From the NCBI GenBank assembly GCA_021819085.1, contig JAKASJ010000014.1:18442-82441 (forward strand): a DNA stretch of 64,000 nt. The letters are read 5' to 3'. Shown in pieces: positions 44,846 to 54,402 of this stretch (positions are counted from its first letter, which is position 1; every line of letters begins with the position of its first letter). The notes below the pieces were generated by a model. That model did no database searches. It saw nothing but the letters and a program-made list of their open reading frames with translations, and had not been told where the DNA came from. Position numbers and translations under genes: made by a program. Source of the DNA: Pseudomonadota bacterium (lineage in GTDB: Bacteria; Pseudomonadota; Gammaproteobacteria; Acidiferrobacterales; UBA6901).

Positions 44846-46312
44846 ATGATGAAGACGGTTCGGACTGCGGTGGTCATGCGCACGCTGCGCGAACAGCCGC
44901 TCTGGCGAATGCTTGCCGCCACCAAGGCGCCTGCCATCATTGCATTGCTTCAACAGCTGCTGCTTGACAGCGACCGTAGTCTGCCGGGATCGATTCTGCA
45001 TGAGCGTCTGGCACGCGAGCTGAGCCAGCTGAGAGCCGCGGGCGAGGACCTGCCGGAAACTGCGCGGCAGTATGTGGCCCAATGGCTGGCTCAGGGCTGG
45101 CTGACCCGGAGGCTTCCGCCAGGAGCGAACGAAGAGGAGTATGAGCTTTCTGTGGAGGCTGTAAGCGCGATTCGCTTCGTCAACGGCATACTCAGACCAC
45201 GCACGACGGCCACGGAGAGCCGTCTATCGCTGGTCATCCAGCAGCTGGCGCAACTCGCGGAAGAAACCAACCCCAACCCCACGGCACGCATCCAGGCGCT
45301 CAGGGACGAGCGCGAGCATATCGACCAGGCAATCTCCGAAGCCGAACGTAACGGTGTCCAGGTACTTTCGTCAGATCGTGCGCTGGAACGGGCGCATGAA
45401 ATCATCGGACTTGCCGAAGAACTGACCAGTGATTTTCGCAGCGTGCGCGATCAGTTCGATCGCCTCAACCGGAGTCTTAGGCACAGCCTAATGGAGAACG
45501 ATGGCAGTCGCGCCGAGGTGCTCGAGCAGCTTTTTGCGGGCGTAGACCTTGTAGCCGAAAGCGAAGCCGGACGGACGTTCAATGCCTTCTGGCGCCTGCT
45601 TACCGACAGTGAGCAGGCCGCAACTCTCGTACAGTCGCTTGATGAGATCACGAATCGCTCCTTCGCGAGACAGCTCGAGAGCCGGGAGCGCAGATTTCTG
45701 CTGAACCTGACGTCGACTCTGCTCGATGAAGGCGGCGGTGTGCATGATGTGTTTCAAAACTTTGCGAGAAGCCTCAAGAGATTCGTGCAGAGTCGGGAGT
45801 TTCAGGAGCAGCGGCGCCTGCATTACCTTCTGAAAGAAGCGACCCAGGCAGCGTTGTCGGCAAAGGAATGCGTACGCGCTAACCAGCCGACAGGTTACGC
45901 GCTTATGCTCACGAGCAGCCCCGTGCGGTCTGTTTCGCAGTGGGTACTTTACGACCCGGCGCAGCGGGTGACGGATTCGTCGATGGCGTCCGCAGATCCC
46001 CCACAGCTCGGCATCGAGACGGTCGCCGAGCTGCTGCGGCAATCAGAAATCGATTTCCGCACCCTGCGCCGGCATGTTGTCACGGTGCTGGAGGGCCAGT
46101 CGCAGGCTTCCATCTCGGAAGTGCTTGCGGCATTCCCAGCCGAGCAGGGGCTGGGCAGCGTGGTCGGTTATGTAGCACTGGGCGCCCGGTACGGAGAAGT
46201 GACACCGCACCTCGAAATTGTTGCATGGGAGGGTAGCGATGGGATTTGCCGCCGCGCTCGCATACCCGCCATTTTCTTTATCCAAGAGAGACTGCATGAA
46301 CTCATCGCATGA
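44846..46312 (+). CDS. jetA: Wadjet type I JetA (DUF3375, kleisin-like, MksF-like)
   Basis: 488 aa DUF3375-like; first of four overlapping genes in JetA-B-C-D order. Confidence 0.88.
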   Translation: MMKTVRTAVVMRTLREQPLWRMLAATKAPAIIALLQQLLLDSDRSLPGSILHERLARELSQLRAAGEDLPETARQYVAQWLAQGWLTRRLPPGANEEEYELSVEAVSAIRFVNGILRPRTTATESRLSLVIQQLAQLAEETNPNPTARIQALRDEREHIDQAISEAERNGVQVLSSDRALERAHEIIGLAEELTSDFRSVRDQFDRLNRSLRHSLMENDGSRAEVLEQLFAGVDLVAESEAGRTFNAFWRLLTDSEQAATLVQSLDEITNRSFARQLESRERRFLLNLTSTLLDEGGGVHDVFQNFARSLKRFVQSREFQEQRRLHYLLKEATQAALSAKECVRANQPTGYALMLTSSPVRSVSQWVLYDPAQRVTDSSMASADPPQLGIETVAELLRQSEIDFRTLRRHVVTVLEGQSQASISEVLAAFPAEQGLGSVVGYVALGARYGEVTPHLEIVAWEGSDGICRRARIPAIFFIQERLHELIA

Positions 46313-47021
46313 ACTGCCGGAGAGTGAAGAACCGCACTTGCCGGCAGCACTGCCGGTCAATGATGCGCCGGAGGGCGGAACCTTCAATGGCGATACGGGC
46401 CAGCTGGCGGTGGAATCGCGGCGTGTGCTTGTGCAGCTTCTGCTGGGTCCGGCGCTTGATTTTCGGCGCCAGTCCAGGCTTTGGCCGGTGCTGCTGCGCG
46501 ATGAGGAAGTCATCCGTTCCCGGCTGCACGAGCTTTTTCTTGAACTGGTCGTTGACCGGGAACAGCAGATCGCGTTTACGCGGCAGGTCGCATCGGAACA
46601 TCTTGATGTCCCCGTTCTTCTTCGAAAAGCACCGCTTACCTTTCTCGAGTCCGCGTTGCTGCTGCATCTGCGCAGCCGCCTGACGCAGGCCGATGCGCAG
46701 GGGGATCGAGCGGTGGTGTCGCTGCAGGAGATGCTGGAGCATCTGAGCGTCTTCGAGCGCGAGAAAAATCCGGACCGCGCCCGCTTCGAGCGGCAGATGA
46801 CCAATGCGGTGGAGAAGGCCAAGAAACTGAGTCTGCTTCAGCGCATTCGGGGCGACGACGAGCGCTTTGAGGTGTCACCGACCCTCAAGCTGCTTTTTCC
46901 GGCAGAGGAGATACAGGCGCTTGCGCGGATCTATTCCGAATTAGCCGCTTCCGGAAATGGAGCCGGACACGAGATGTCTGACGATGAACACGGCGACGCT
47001 GAAGCGGGGGTCATCGAATGA
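46296..47021 (+). CDS. jetB: Wadjet type I JetB (DUF4194, kite-like, MksE-like)
   Basis: MNSSHELPESEEPH...; LHLRSRLTQADAQGDRAVVSLQEMLEHLSVFE; overlaps jetA and jetC. ORF-track start 46218 is likely too far upstream. Confidence 0.87.
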   Translation: MNSSHELPESEEPHLPAALPVNDAPEGGTFNGDTGQLAVESRRVLVQLLLGPALDFRRQSRLWPVLLRDEEVIRSRLHELFLELVVDREQQIAFTRQVASEHLDVPVLLRKAPLTFLESALLLHLRSRLTQADAQGDRAVVSLQEMLEHLSVFEREKNPDRARFERQMTNAVEKAKKLSLLQRIRGDDERFEVSPTLKLLFPAEEIQALARIYSELAASGNGAGHEMSDDEHGDAEAGVIE

Positions 47022-50000
47022 ACGACTCCACCCAATCCGGTCTGGTATTCGGGGTTCAGGACCAGTTCCGTCTCACGCGTGTCCAGCTTTTCAACTGGGG
47101 CACGTTCTGTAATGTCTTCGATTTTTCGATCCCCGCGGACGGCTATCTGATCGTCGGCCCGTCAGGATCGGGGAAATCCACGCTGCTGGATGCCCATGCA
47201 GCCCTGCTGACACCGCCGAAGTGGGTGGATTTCAATGTGGCCGCCCGCGAAGCGGAGCGGCACGGCAAGGACCGCAATCTGATGACCTACATCCGCGGCG
47301 CCTGGGCGCAGCAGACCGGTGACAGCGGCGAATACGTGTCGCAGTACTTGCGGGGTGACACGACCTGGTCGGCCATTTCCGAAACCTATCGAAACGGTCT
47401 AGGACGTTGCGTGACTCTGGCTCAGGTGCTCTGGGTAAGAGGCAAGTCGACCGCGGCAGCGGACGCGCGGCGGCTCTATCTGGTGTTGGGGCGCGAATTC
47501 GAGATCCGGGAGCTGGAGTTTTTCCCGAAGAATGACTTCGACGTCCGGCGTTTCAAGAGTGAGTTGCCTGATGCGCACGTACACCACGAGTTCAGTGCCT
47601 ATCAGGAGCGATTTCGCAGGGAGCTGGGCATCGAGAACGAACGGGCGCTGCGGCTTCTGCACAAGACCCAGTCGGCCAAGAACCTGGGGGACTTGAACAC
47701 CTTCATGCGGGATTTCATGCTTGATGCGCCCGCGACATTCGAGATCGCTGAGCGGTTGGTCGAGGAATTCGGCGAACTCAATGCTGCTCACCAGGCGGTG
47801 GTCGCCGCCCGCCAGCAAATCGACACGCTCAGGCCGGCACGGGATGAGTATCTCGAACTGGAAGGCAGTGGGCGTGATCGCAACGGCCTGCAGGCATTAC
47901 TGGCGGCGGTCGATCACTATCGTGAACACCGCCGCAGGATCCTGCTGGGCGAACGTCGGGCTGTGCTGCAGGTCGAGCTCGAGGGTGTTCGTCAGGAGAC
48001 CCGGCTTTTGATGGACGCCACGGATCGCGAGTTTCGCAAACTGAACGAGCTGCAACGGCAAAAGCTCGGCATGGATGCTGGTATCGTCGAGCAGCTGCAG
48101 CAGGAACTCCGCGTGTCCGAGGAGGAGAAGCCCGAGCGTATCCGCAGGCGCAGCCAGGCCGAGTCGGCCTGCCGGGCGATGGGCTGGGTGATGCCGGAGA
48201 CGACGGCGGGATTCGTGGAGCGGGTGGAGGCCGCCAGGGCGCAGGTGCTCAAGGCACACGAATACCAGGAACAGAGCGAGCGGCACAAGGACGGCGTCAA
48301 GGAACAGCTGCGCGTAGCTGAACAAGAATTTGCATCGACGATGTCCGAAGTGCGGGCGCTCGAGCGCAAGCGTTCGAATCTGGACGAAGCGCTGCAGACG
48401 CTACGCGAACGCATGGCGGCGGATCTGGGCCTAGCCGAGGAGAAACTGCCGTTTGTCGGAGAACTGCTCGAGGTCAAGGCGGAGGAATCCGCCTGGCAGG
48501 GCGCGATCGAACGCGTGCTCGGCGGGTTTGCGCGTTCCCTGCTCGTCGATGATCGCAACTATGCGGCCGTGTCGGCGTACATCAACGAGCGTCACTTCGG
48601 CCGGCGGCTGGCATATTTCCGTGTCCTGCCGCAGGCGCCGGTGGGCCGTACGCCAGGCCCGAGTTCACTTGCGCGAAAGCTCAGCATTGCGCCAGGGCCG
48701 TACGCCGACTGGCTGCGGGAGGAGATCAAGACCCATTTCGATTTTGAATGTGCCGGCACTCTTCAGGCGTTCCGTGCGGCGCCACGGGCCGTCACCCTCG
48801 AGGGCCAGGTCAAGCACAGCGCCACCCGCCACGAAAAGAACGACCGCGAACGCATCGACGACCGCAGCCGCTGGGTGCTGGGTTTCGACAACCAGGCGAA
48901 GCTTGCCCTCTACCGGGACAAGGCTGGCGAACTGGGCAGTCAGGTCGCCGGGCTGCGCGCGGCGCTCGCGCGGTTGCGGGAAGACGAGGCCAACCAGCAA
49001 ACCGCGATGTTGCACTGCCAGACGCTTTCGAATTTTTCCTGGAACGACGTGGATGTCGGTTCCCTGCTGGCGCGCATCGCCGACCTTCACAAGCGTCTGT
49101 CTGCGGAACTGGCGGTACGTCCGGAGCTGGCGCGCGTGGATGAACTTATCCAGACGCAGGCAGACCGCCATCGGGAGGCGGCGGAGCGGCACCAAGCCGA
49201 GGAAATCCGCGGGGGCGGCATCGCACGCGACATTGGCCGGCTGGAGGAGAAGCTTTCGGAGATCATCCGCCTGTGGCCCCAGACAGCACAGGAACCCGCG
49301 TTCCGGGAGGCGCTCGACCAGCGTTTTTCCGGCACTGGACGTGCGCTTACCCTGGAGAATATCGATGAGGCGACCCGCGTGGTGGAGCGCCGTATCAACG
49401 AGGAGGTGCGTGCCCTGGACAGCCGGATGGCCGAATTGCGCAATTCCATCACCCGGCGGTTTGCAGACTTCAACCGCTCTTGGCCTGCTGAAGCTGGCGG
49501 GCTGGACCCCGTCATGGAGAGCAGCGAAGACTACTTCGCTAAGCTCCGCAGACTGGAGACCGACGGCCTGCCCCGCTTCGAGGAGCGCTTTCTTGCGTTG
49601 TTGCGGGAACAGAGTGACCAGAACCTGACGCTGCTTTCAACCAAGCTCGACCAGGAGCGCACTGACATCAAGGGACGCATGGAGCTAGTGAACGAGAGTC
49701 TGCTGGGCGCACCCTTCAATCCGGGAACCCATCTGGTGATCGAGACGGGCGACAGACGTCTGGAGGAGGTCCGGCAGTTTCGTGCGGACCTCAAGGGTGC
49801 CCTTAGCCATTCGTTCAGTTCTGAACCACAACTTGCCGAGCAGCGGTTTGTTGCGCTGGCGGCGCTGGTCAAACGCCTTGCCAGTCACGAGACGGCGGAC
49901 CGAAACTGGCGGGCGCTGGTGCTCGACGTGCGTCTGCACGTTGAATTCGTTGCGCGCGAGATCGACGAGGACGGTATCGAGGTCGAGGTGTACCGCAGTG

Positions 50001-50377
50001 GTGCGGGCAAATCCGGAGGTCAACGGCAGAAGCTCGCCGCCACCTGCCTTGCAGCCGCGCTGCGCTACCAGCTTGGTGGCCAGGATCGGGCGATACCGGG
50101 TTTCTCGACCGTCATGCTCGATGAAGCTTTCGACAAGGCAGATGCGGAATTCACCGCGATGGCCATGAATATCTTCCGGACCTTCGGTTTCCAGATGGTG
50201 GTGGCGACGCCCCTGAAATCGGTCATGACGCTGGAGCCCTTTATCGGCGGCGCCTGCTTCGTGCATATCCGGGACCGCAAGATGTCGGCGGTCATTCCAA
50301 TCGATTATGACGGCGAGGCGCGGCGGTTGAAACTGTCCCCGCATGAACTGCATGGCGAAGAAACTGCTGCACCCTGA
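47018..50377 (+). CDS. jetC: Wadjet type I JetC (SMC/MukB-like ATPase)
   Basis: Walker A GPSGSGKSTLLDA; long coiled coils; hinge-like VGELLEVKAEESAWQGAIERVLGGFARSLLVDD; signature KSGGQRQKLAATC; Walker B STVMLDEAFDKAD. Confidence 0.94.
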   Translation: MNDSTQSGLVFGVQDQFRLTRVQLFNWGTFCNVFDFSIPADGYLIVGPSGSGKSTLLDAHAALLTPPKWVDFNVAAREAERHGKDRNLMTYIRGAWAQQTGDSGEYVSQYLRGDTTWSAISETYRNGLGRCVTLAQVLWVRGKSTAAADARRLYLVLGREFEIRELEFFPKNDFDVRRFKSELPDAHVHHEFSAYQERFRRELGIENERALRLLHKTQSAKNLGDLNTFMRDFMLDAPATFEIAERLVEEFGELNAAHQAVVAARQQIDTLRPARDEYLELEGSGRDRNGLQALLAAVDHYREHRRRILLGERRAVLQVELEGVRQETRLLMDATDREFRKLNELQRQKLGMDAGIVEQLQQELRVSEEEKPERIRRRSQAESACRAMGWVMPETTAGFVERVEAARAQVLKAHEYQEQSERHKDGVKEQLRVAEQEFASTMSEVRALERKRSNLDEALQTLRERMAADLGLAEEKLPFVGELLEVKAEESAWQGAIERVLGGFARSLLVDDRNYAAVSAYINERHFGRRLAYFRVLPQAPVGRTPGPSSLARKLSIAPGPYADWLREEIKTHFDFECAGTLQAFRAAPRAVTLEGQVKHSATRHEKNDRERIDDRSRWVLGFDNQAKLALYRDKAGELGSQVAGLRAALARLREDEANQQTAMLHCQTLSNFSWNDVDVGSLLARIADLHKRLSAELAVRPELARVDELIQTQADRHREAAERHQAEEIRGGGIARDIGRLEEKLSEIIRLWPQTAQEPAFREALDQRFSGTGRALTLENIDEATRVVERRINEEVRALDSRMAELRNSITRRFADFNRSWPAEAGGLDPVMESSEDYFAKLRRLETDGLPRFEERFLALLREQSDQNLTLLSTKLDQERTDIKGRMELVNESLLGAPFNPGTHLVIETGDRRLEEVRQFRADLKGALSHSFSSEPQLAEQRFVALAALVKRLASHETADRNWRALVLDVRLHVEFVAREIDEDGIEVEVYRSGAGKSGGQRQKLAATCLAAALRYQLGGQDRAIPGFSTVMLDEAFDKADAEFTAMAMNIFRTFGFQMVVATPLKSVMTLEPFIGGACFVHIRDRKMSAVIPIDYDGEARRLKLSPHELHGEETAAP

Positions 50378-51545
50378 CGCGGTACGTGATTTTCTCACCA
50401 GACGTTACGAAAACCAGCATCAGAGCTGGCTCGCCGGTGGCGGTATCTGGCCGCTCAGCATCTCTTTGGGTGCGCCGACGGAGAAGGCGGTTGCCGACAA
50501 TCCGGGTAGTGTGCGTGATTGGGTGAATGCGTGGTCGCTGTGGAGCGGGCCGGGGGAGGTCGTGTGGGCGTCGCGCCATTGGCCCCGTCTGGGCAGCCAG
50601 CGCCTTCCGGTGTGTTTCGCGGTTTCTTCGCCGGAGGCGGTCGCCGTCCTCGTTGGACAGTCGGCACGCTGGTTGCGCGCATCGGAACGCTTCCGGCAGC
50701 TGATTGCGCGCTGGCCTGCCCTGGCGCGAGGCGCAGTGCTGGCGTCAAAATTTTGTGCGCTGGCGGAGTATTCGTCGGAAGATTTCGAGCGGCTGGTTTT
50801 GCTGCTCGGCTGGCTGGAAATCCACCCGGCATCGAACCTCTACCTCCGGCAGCTGCCGGTACACGGGATCGACACCAAGTGGGTTGGACAGCGATCGGGG
50901 ATAGTGGCGGACTTGGCGCGCGCGGTACTGGGCGCACCGGATGGAAGTGATTTCCACGCTGCCTGCGGTCTGCGTAAACCGCCTGATCGCATGCGGATGC
51001 GGGTTCTGTGTCCGGATCTGCGTAAGCTCATGGGCGGACTGCGTGATATCGAGGCGCCCGTCGATGAGCTCGCCGATCTGCCGTTTGCACCCGCGGTTTG
51101 TCTCGTTGTCGAGAATCTTGAGAGTGGACTCGCGCTTCCGGATCTGCCTGCGGCGGTCTGCATCATGAAGCTCGGCAACGCGGTTTCGATGCTCGGCGGT
51201 CTGCCTTGGATGCAGACTGCGAAGACTGTCTACTGGGGGGACATCGATACCCACGGTTTTGCCATCCTGGACCGTGCGCGCCGAGCTTTGCCACGGTTAC
51301 AGTCTGTTCTCATGGATGAGGCAACGCTGCTGATGCACAGGACGCTCTGCGGGACCGAAACTGTCCAGTGCCCGGATATCGAATTTCCCCGTCTGCAATA
51401 CCATGAGCGGCTGGTGTACGAGGGGCTGCGCTCGGGGGCGTGGGGACGACAGCTGCGCCTCGAGCAGGAACGGTTGCCGTGGGCGTTTGTGCTGGCGGCG
51501 CTAAAGGCCGCACTGGACCCAGCGGAAAAAATGGCACGGAGGTGA
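50352..51545 (+). CDS. jetD: Wadjet type I JetD (DUF3322 + DUF2220, Toprim nuclease); alternative start 50343
   Basis: AKKLLHPDAVRDFLTRRYENQHQSWLAGGGIWPLSISLGAPTE; Toprim acidic residues LVVENLES and VYWGDIDTHGFAIL; overlaps the jetC 3' end. Confidence 0.92.
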   Translation: MAKKLLHPDAVRDFLTRRYENQHQSWLAGGGIWPLSISLGAPTEKAVADNPGSVRDWVNAWSLWSGPGEVVWASRHWPRLGSQRLPVCFAVSSPEAVAVLVGQSARWLRASERFRQLIARWPALARGAVLASKFCALAEYSSEDFERLVLLLGWLEIHPASNLYLRQLPVHGIDTKWVGQRSGIVADLARAVLGAPDGSDFHAACGLRKPPDRMRMRVLCPDLRKLMGGLRDIEAPVDELADLPFAPAVCLVVENLESGLALPDLPAAVCIMKLGNAVSMLGGLPWMQTAKTVYWGDIDTHGFAILDRARRALPRLQSVLMDEATLLMHRTLCGTETVQCPDIEFPRLQYHERLVYEGLRSGAWGRQLRLEQERLPWAFVLAALKAALDPAEKMARR

Positions 51546-51582
51546 TTGGCAACCTCTCGGAACTTACAGTGAAGGTTCAATC

Positions 51583-51750
51583 CCGCCGCGTTTGCATGTG
51601 CTGCATGCCGGGTTCGCAGCAATGGTTCAGGCGCTGCTCGGGCATGCTGACATCTCCACCACGCAGATCTACGTGCATGTGGCGATCGACAAGCTCAGAG
51701 AGATCCACGACGCCACCTATCCGGCGAAGCCCGCGCGCGGCCTGGTGAAA
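51583..51750 (+). pseudogene. C-terminal remnant of an XerC/D-type tyrosine recombinase
   Basis: LHVLHAGFAAMVQALLGHADISTTQIYVHVAIDKLREIHDATYPAKPARG matches the XerD end (HxLRHxFAT...LLGHxDISTTQIYTHV...LxxxH) with degraded HxLRH and an internal deletion. Confidence 0.8.
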
Positions 51751-51907
51751 TCCACATTCCTGTTTCCCAATGCGGGGCTGTTGCCCGGATGTCGACCCGC
51801 CGCCCGGCAGTCGCGGATCGGTGCGGGGATGACTTCGTGCCGGTGGGAAGACGGAGGGCAACGGTCCGAACGGCCTATCCTGGCAGATGATTGAGACGTC
51901 TGGCGGC

Positions 51908-51937
51908 TTGACCGAATGAATTAGACATCAGTATAGT
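51908..51937 (+). promoter_or_regulatory. Putative sigma70-like promoter TTGACC-N18-TATAGT
   Basis: -35 TTGACC 51908-51913, -10 TATAGT 51932-51937, upstream of the wHTH gene. Confidence 0.55.
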
Positions 51938-51954
51938 GTTCATTAAATGAACAC
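51936..51954. promoter_or_regulatory. Palindromic candidate operator GTGTTCAT-TAA-ATGAACAC overlapping the -10 edge, TSS and start codon
   Basis: Perfect 8-bp inverted repeat with 3-nt spacer. Confidence 0.55.
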
Positions 51955-52573
51955 GGACCGTGACCGGGAGGATGCCTTGACTCTGGAGATTCTGGACGTG
52001 GTCCAGAAACAGAGCGACGTCAGCCAGCGGCACCTGGCAAGGCATCTGGGTGTTGCGCTGGGGCTGGCGAATTCCTACCTCAAACGCTGTGTGCGCAAGG
52101 GCCTCATCAAGATCACCGAGGCGCCGGCCAACCGCTATCTATATTACCTCACGCCCAAGGGGTTCGCGGAAAAGAGCCGTCTCACCGCCCAGTACCTGAG
52201 TTACTCCTTTTCCTTTTACCGACAGGCCAGCGAGTCGTGCATGCGGGTGTTCGACCACTGCCGCGACCAGGGGTGGCGGCGACTGCTGCTGTGCGGTATT
52301 TCGGATCTGGCGGAGGTCGCTACGCTGCATGCCGTGGATAGAGGGATCGTCATCGTCGGTTTCTACGATCCACACAGTGAGCGGCGGCGGTATCTCGACC
52401 GGCCGGTCTGGCGAGAGTTCGCGTTGGCGGGTCCGTATGACGCCTGTGTGGTGACGGATTTTCTGGCACCGCAGTTGACTTGCGACCATCTGACGGACCT
52501 TGTCGACAGCGAGCGGGTGCTGATCCCGGATGTGCTGGGCTTGACGCCGTACGACGTACACAGAACGCTTTAG
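51947..52573 (+). CDS. Winged-helix (MarR-like) transcriptional regulator with C-terminal nucleotide-binding-like domain
   Basis: LEILDVVQKQSDVSQRHLARHLGVALGLANSYLKRCVRKGLIKI wHTH; C-term LLCGISDLAEVATLHAVDRGIVIVGFYDP. Confidence 0.8.
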   Translation: MNTDRDREDALTLEILDVVQKQSDVSQRHLARHLGVALGLANSYLKRCVRKGLIKITEAPANRYLYYLTPKGFAEKSRLTAQYLSYSFSFYRQASESCMRVFDHCRDQGWRRLLLCGISDLAEVATLHAVDRGIVIVGFYDPHSERRRYLDRPVWREFALAGPYDACVVTDFLAPQLTCDHLTDLVDSERVLIPDVLGLTPYDVHRTL

Positions 52574-52643
52574 GCGGTCCGGGTGACCGGGCCGGCAGGG
52601 TGGTTGGCGAAGGAACCGAACCTGTGCGGAGCACGCTCTGCAT

Positions 52644-52656
52644 GGCGGTAGCGTGC
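52644..52656 (+). promoter_or_regulatory. Candidate ops (operon polarity suppressor) element for RfaH recruitment
   Basis: GGCGGTAGCGTGC at 52644-52656 matches the E. coli-type ops sequence as known; sense strand, about 308 nt upstream of manC. Confidence 0.75.
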
Positions 52657-52963
52657 CTGAACGCCGAGCGATGTGCCGGATCGGACAACGGGTTACCGGC
52701 AGGGTTGGGATGCCGCTGGGGGCTTCATCCGGGCGCGGAGTCGAAGATGCCGCGCATCTGCAGGCAGAGGGGATCGAGCATGGCAAGCAGGCGCAGGCGC
52801 TTGTGGTATTTCGCAGCTTTGATGCTTAACTATGAGTAATATCAACAGAAATATGGCGTCCGATCATGTCGGATCGCGCGGGGTACGCAGGGGCATCTAT
52901 TTTTGCGTCGTTCTCGGATCTGCCACAGGATTCATCGCGCCCAAATGCCGAGCATTTGACTGA

Positions 52964-54397
52964 ATGACCATTCATCCAGTAATTCTTTCCGGCGGTTCGG
53001 GGACACGGCTTTGGCCGTTGTCGCGCGAGCATTATCCCAAGCAATTGCTGCCGTTGATGCAGAAGCTGTCGTTGCTGCAGGAGACCGCCGTGCGCCTGGA
53101 TGGGTTTGATGACGTGGCCGACCCATTGTTCATCTGCAATGAGGAGCACCGGTTTCTGGTGGCTGAACAGATTCGCCGGATTGGCAAGACCGCAGCCCGG
53201 ATCGTGCTCGAGCCCGTCGGACGCAATACCGCACCGGCCATGACGCTTGCGGCGCTCGCGCTGGTGAATTCTGGACCGGACACGGTGATGCTGGTGATGC
53301 CGGCCGATCATGTCATCCGGGATGTCGCTGCCTTCCGGCAGGCCGTTGCGCGGGGCGCCGGGCTGGCGCAAGACGGTCATCTGGTCACCTTCGGCATCGT
53401 TCCTAATGCGCCCGAGACCGGGTTCGGATATATCCGCCGGGCGGAACCCGTCACGACGAAGGGGTCCGATAACGGTGCATCTGCCTTCCGTGTCGACTGC
53501 TTCGTCGAGAAGCCCGATATCGTCACGGCTCACCGGTACGTAGAGTCCGGCGAGTACTTCTGGAACAGCGGCATTTTCATGGCACGCGCAAAGGTCTGGC
53601 TGGAAGAAATCGGGCGGTACCATCCGGATATCGAGCAGGCGTGCGTGCGGGCTTATGAACAAGGCAAAGCGGACGCGGATTTTTTTCGCGTTGGCAGGGC
53701 GGACTTTACCGGTTGCCCAAGCGTTTCCATCGACTACGCGGTCATGGAAAAGACCGATCGCGCTGTGGTGGTACCCCTGGATGCCGGTTGGTCCGATGTT
53801 GGCGCCTGGTCGGCATTGTGGGAAGTTTCTCCGCATGATGCCCAGGGAAACGTCATCCAGGGTGACGTCGAGACCTATGCCACCCGCAACGCGCTGGTGA
53901 TCGCCCAGCACCGCCTGGTTGCGGCAATCGGGCTTGAGGACATGATTGTCGTGGAAACGGCCGATGCGGTGCTGGTGGCGCACAAGGACCGGGCGCAGGA
54001 CGTGAAGGAGATTGTCAGCCGTTTGAAGGAAAAGAATCGGGGGGAATACCGGGCGCACCGCAAGGTCTATCGTCCCTGGGGTTCATACGAAGGTGTCGAC
54101 GCCGGACTGCGGTTCCAGGTCAAACGCATCATCGTCAATCCCGGCGCCGCTCTGTCCCTGCAGATGCATCATCATCGGGCCGAGCACTGGATCGTGGTGA
54201 CCGGTACGGCCCGGGTGACGCGGGGCGAGGAAGTGTTTCTCATTACCGAAAATCAGTCCACGTATATTCCGATCGGCACCCGGCATCGTCTTGAAAATCC
54301 TGGAACCATACCGCTGGAGATGATCGAAGTGCAGTCCGGCGCCTATCTGGGCGAGGACGACATCGTCCGGTTCGAAGATCTCTATAACCGGGGCTGA
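52964..54397 (+). CDS. manC: Mannose-1-phosphate guanylyltransferase / mannose-6-phosphate isomerase
   Basis: [42 protein letters not shown]-term cupin [20 protein letters not shown]. Confidence 0.95.
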   Translation: MTIHPVILSGGSGTRLWPLSREHYPKQLLPLMQKLSLLQETAVRLDGFDDVADPLFICNEEHRFLVAEQIRRIGKTAARIVLEPVGRNTAPAMTLAALALVNSGPDTVMLVMPADHVIRDVAAFRQAVARGAGLAQDGHLVTFGIVPNAPETGFGYIRRAEPVTTKGSDNGASAFRVDCFVEKPDIVTAHRYVESGEYFWNSGIFMARAKVWLEEIGRYHPDIEQACVRAYEQGKADADFFRVGRADFTGCPSVSIDYAVMEKTDRAVVVPLDAGWSDVGAWSALWEVSPHDAQGNVIQGDVETYATRNALVIAQHRLVAAIGLEDMIVVETADAVLVAHKDRAQDVKEIVSRLKEKNRGEYRAHRKVYRPWGSYEGVDAGLRFQVKRIIVNPGAALSLQMHHHRAEHWIVVTGTARVTRGEEVFLITENQSTYIPIGTRHRLENPGTIPLEMIEVQSGAYLGEDDIVRFEDLYNRG

Positions 54398-54402
54398 ATC
54401 GC

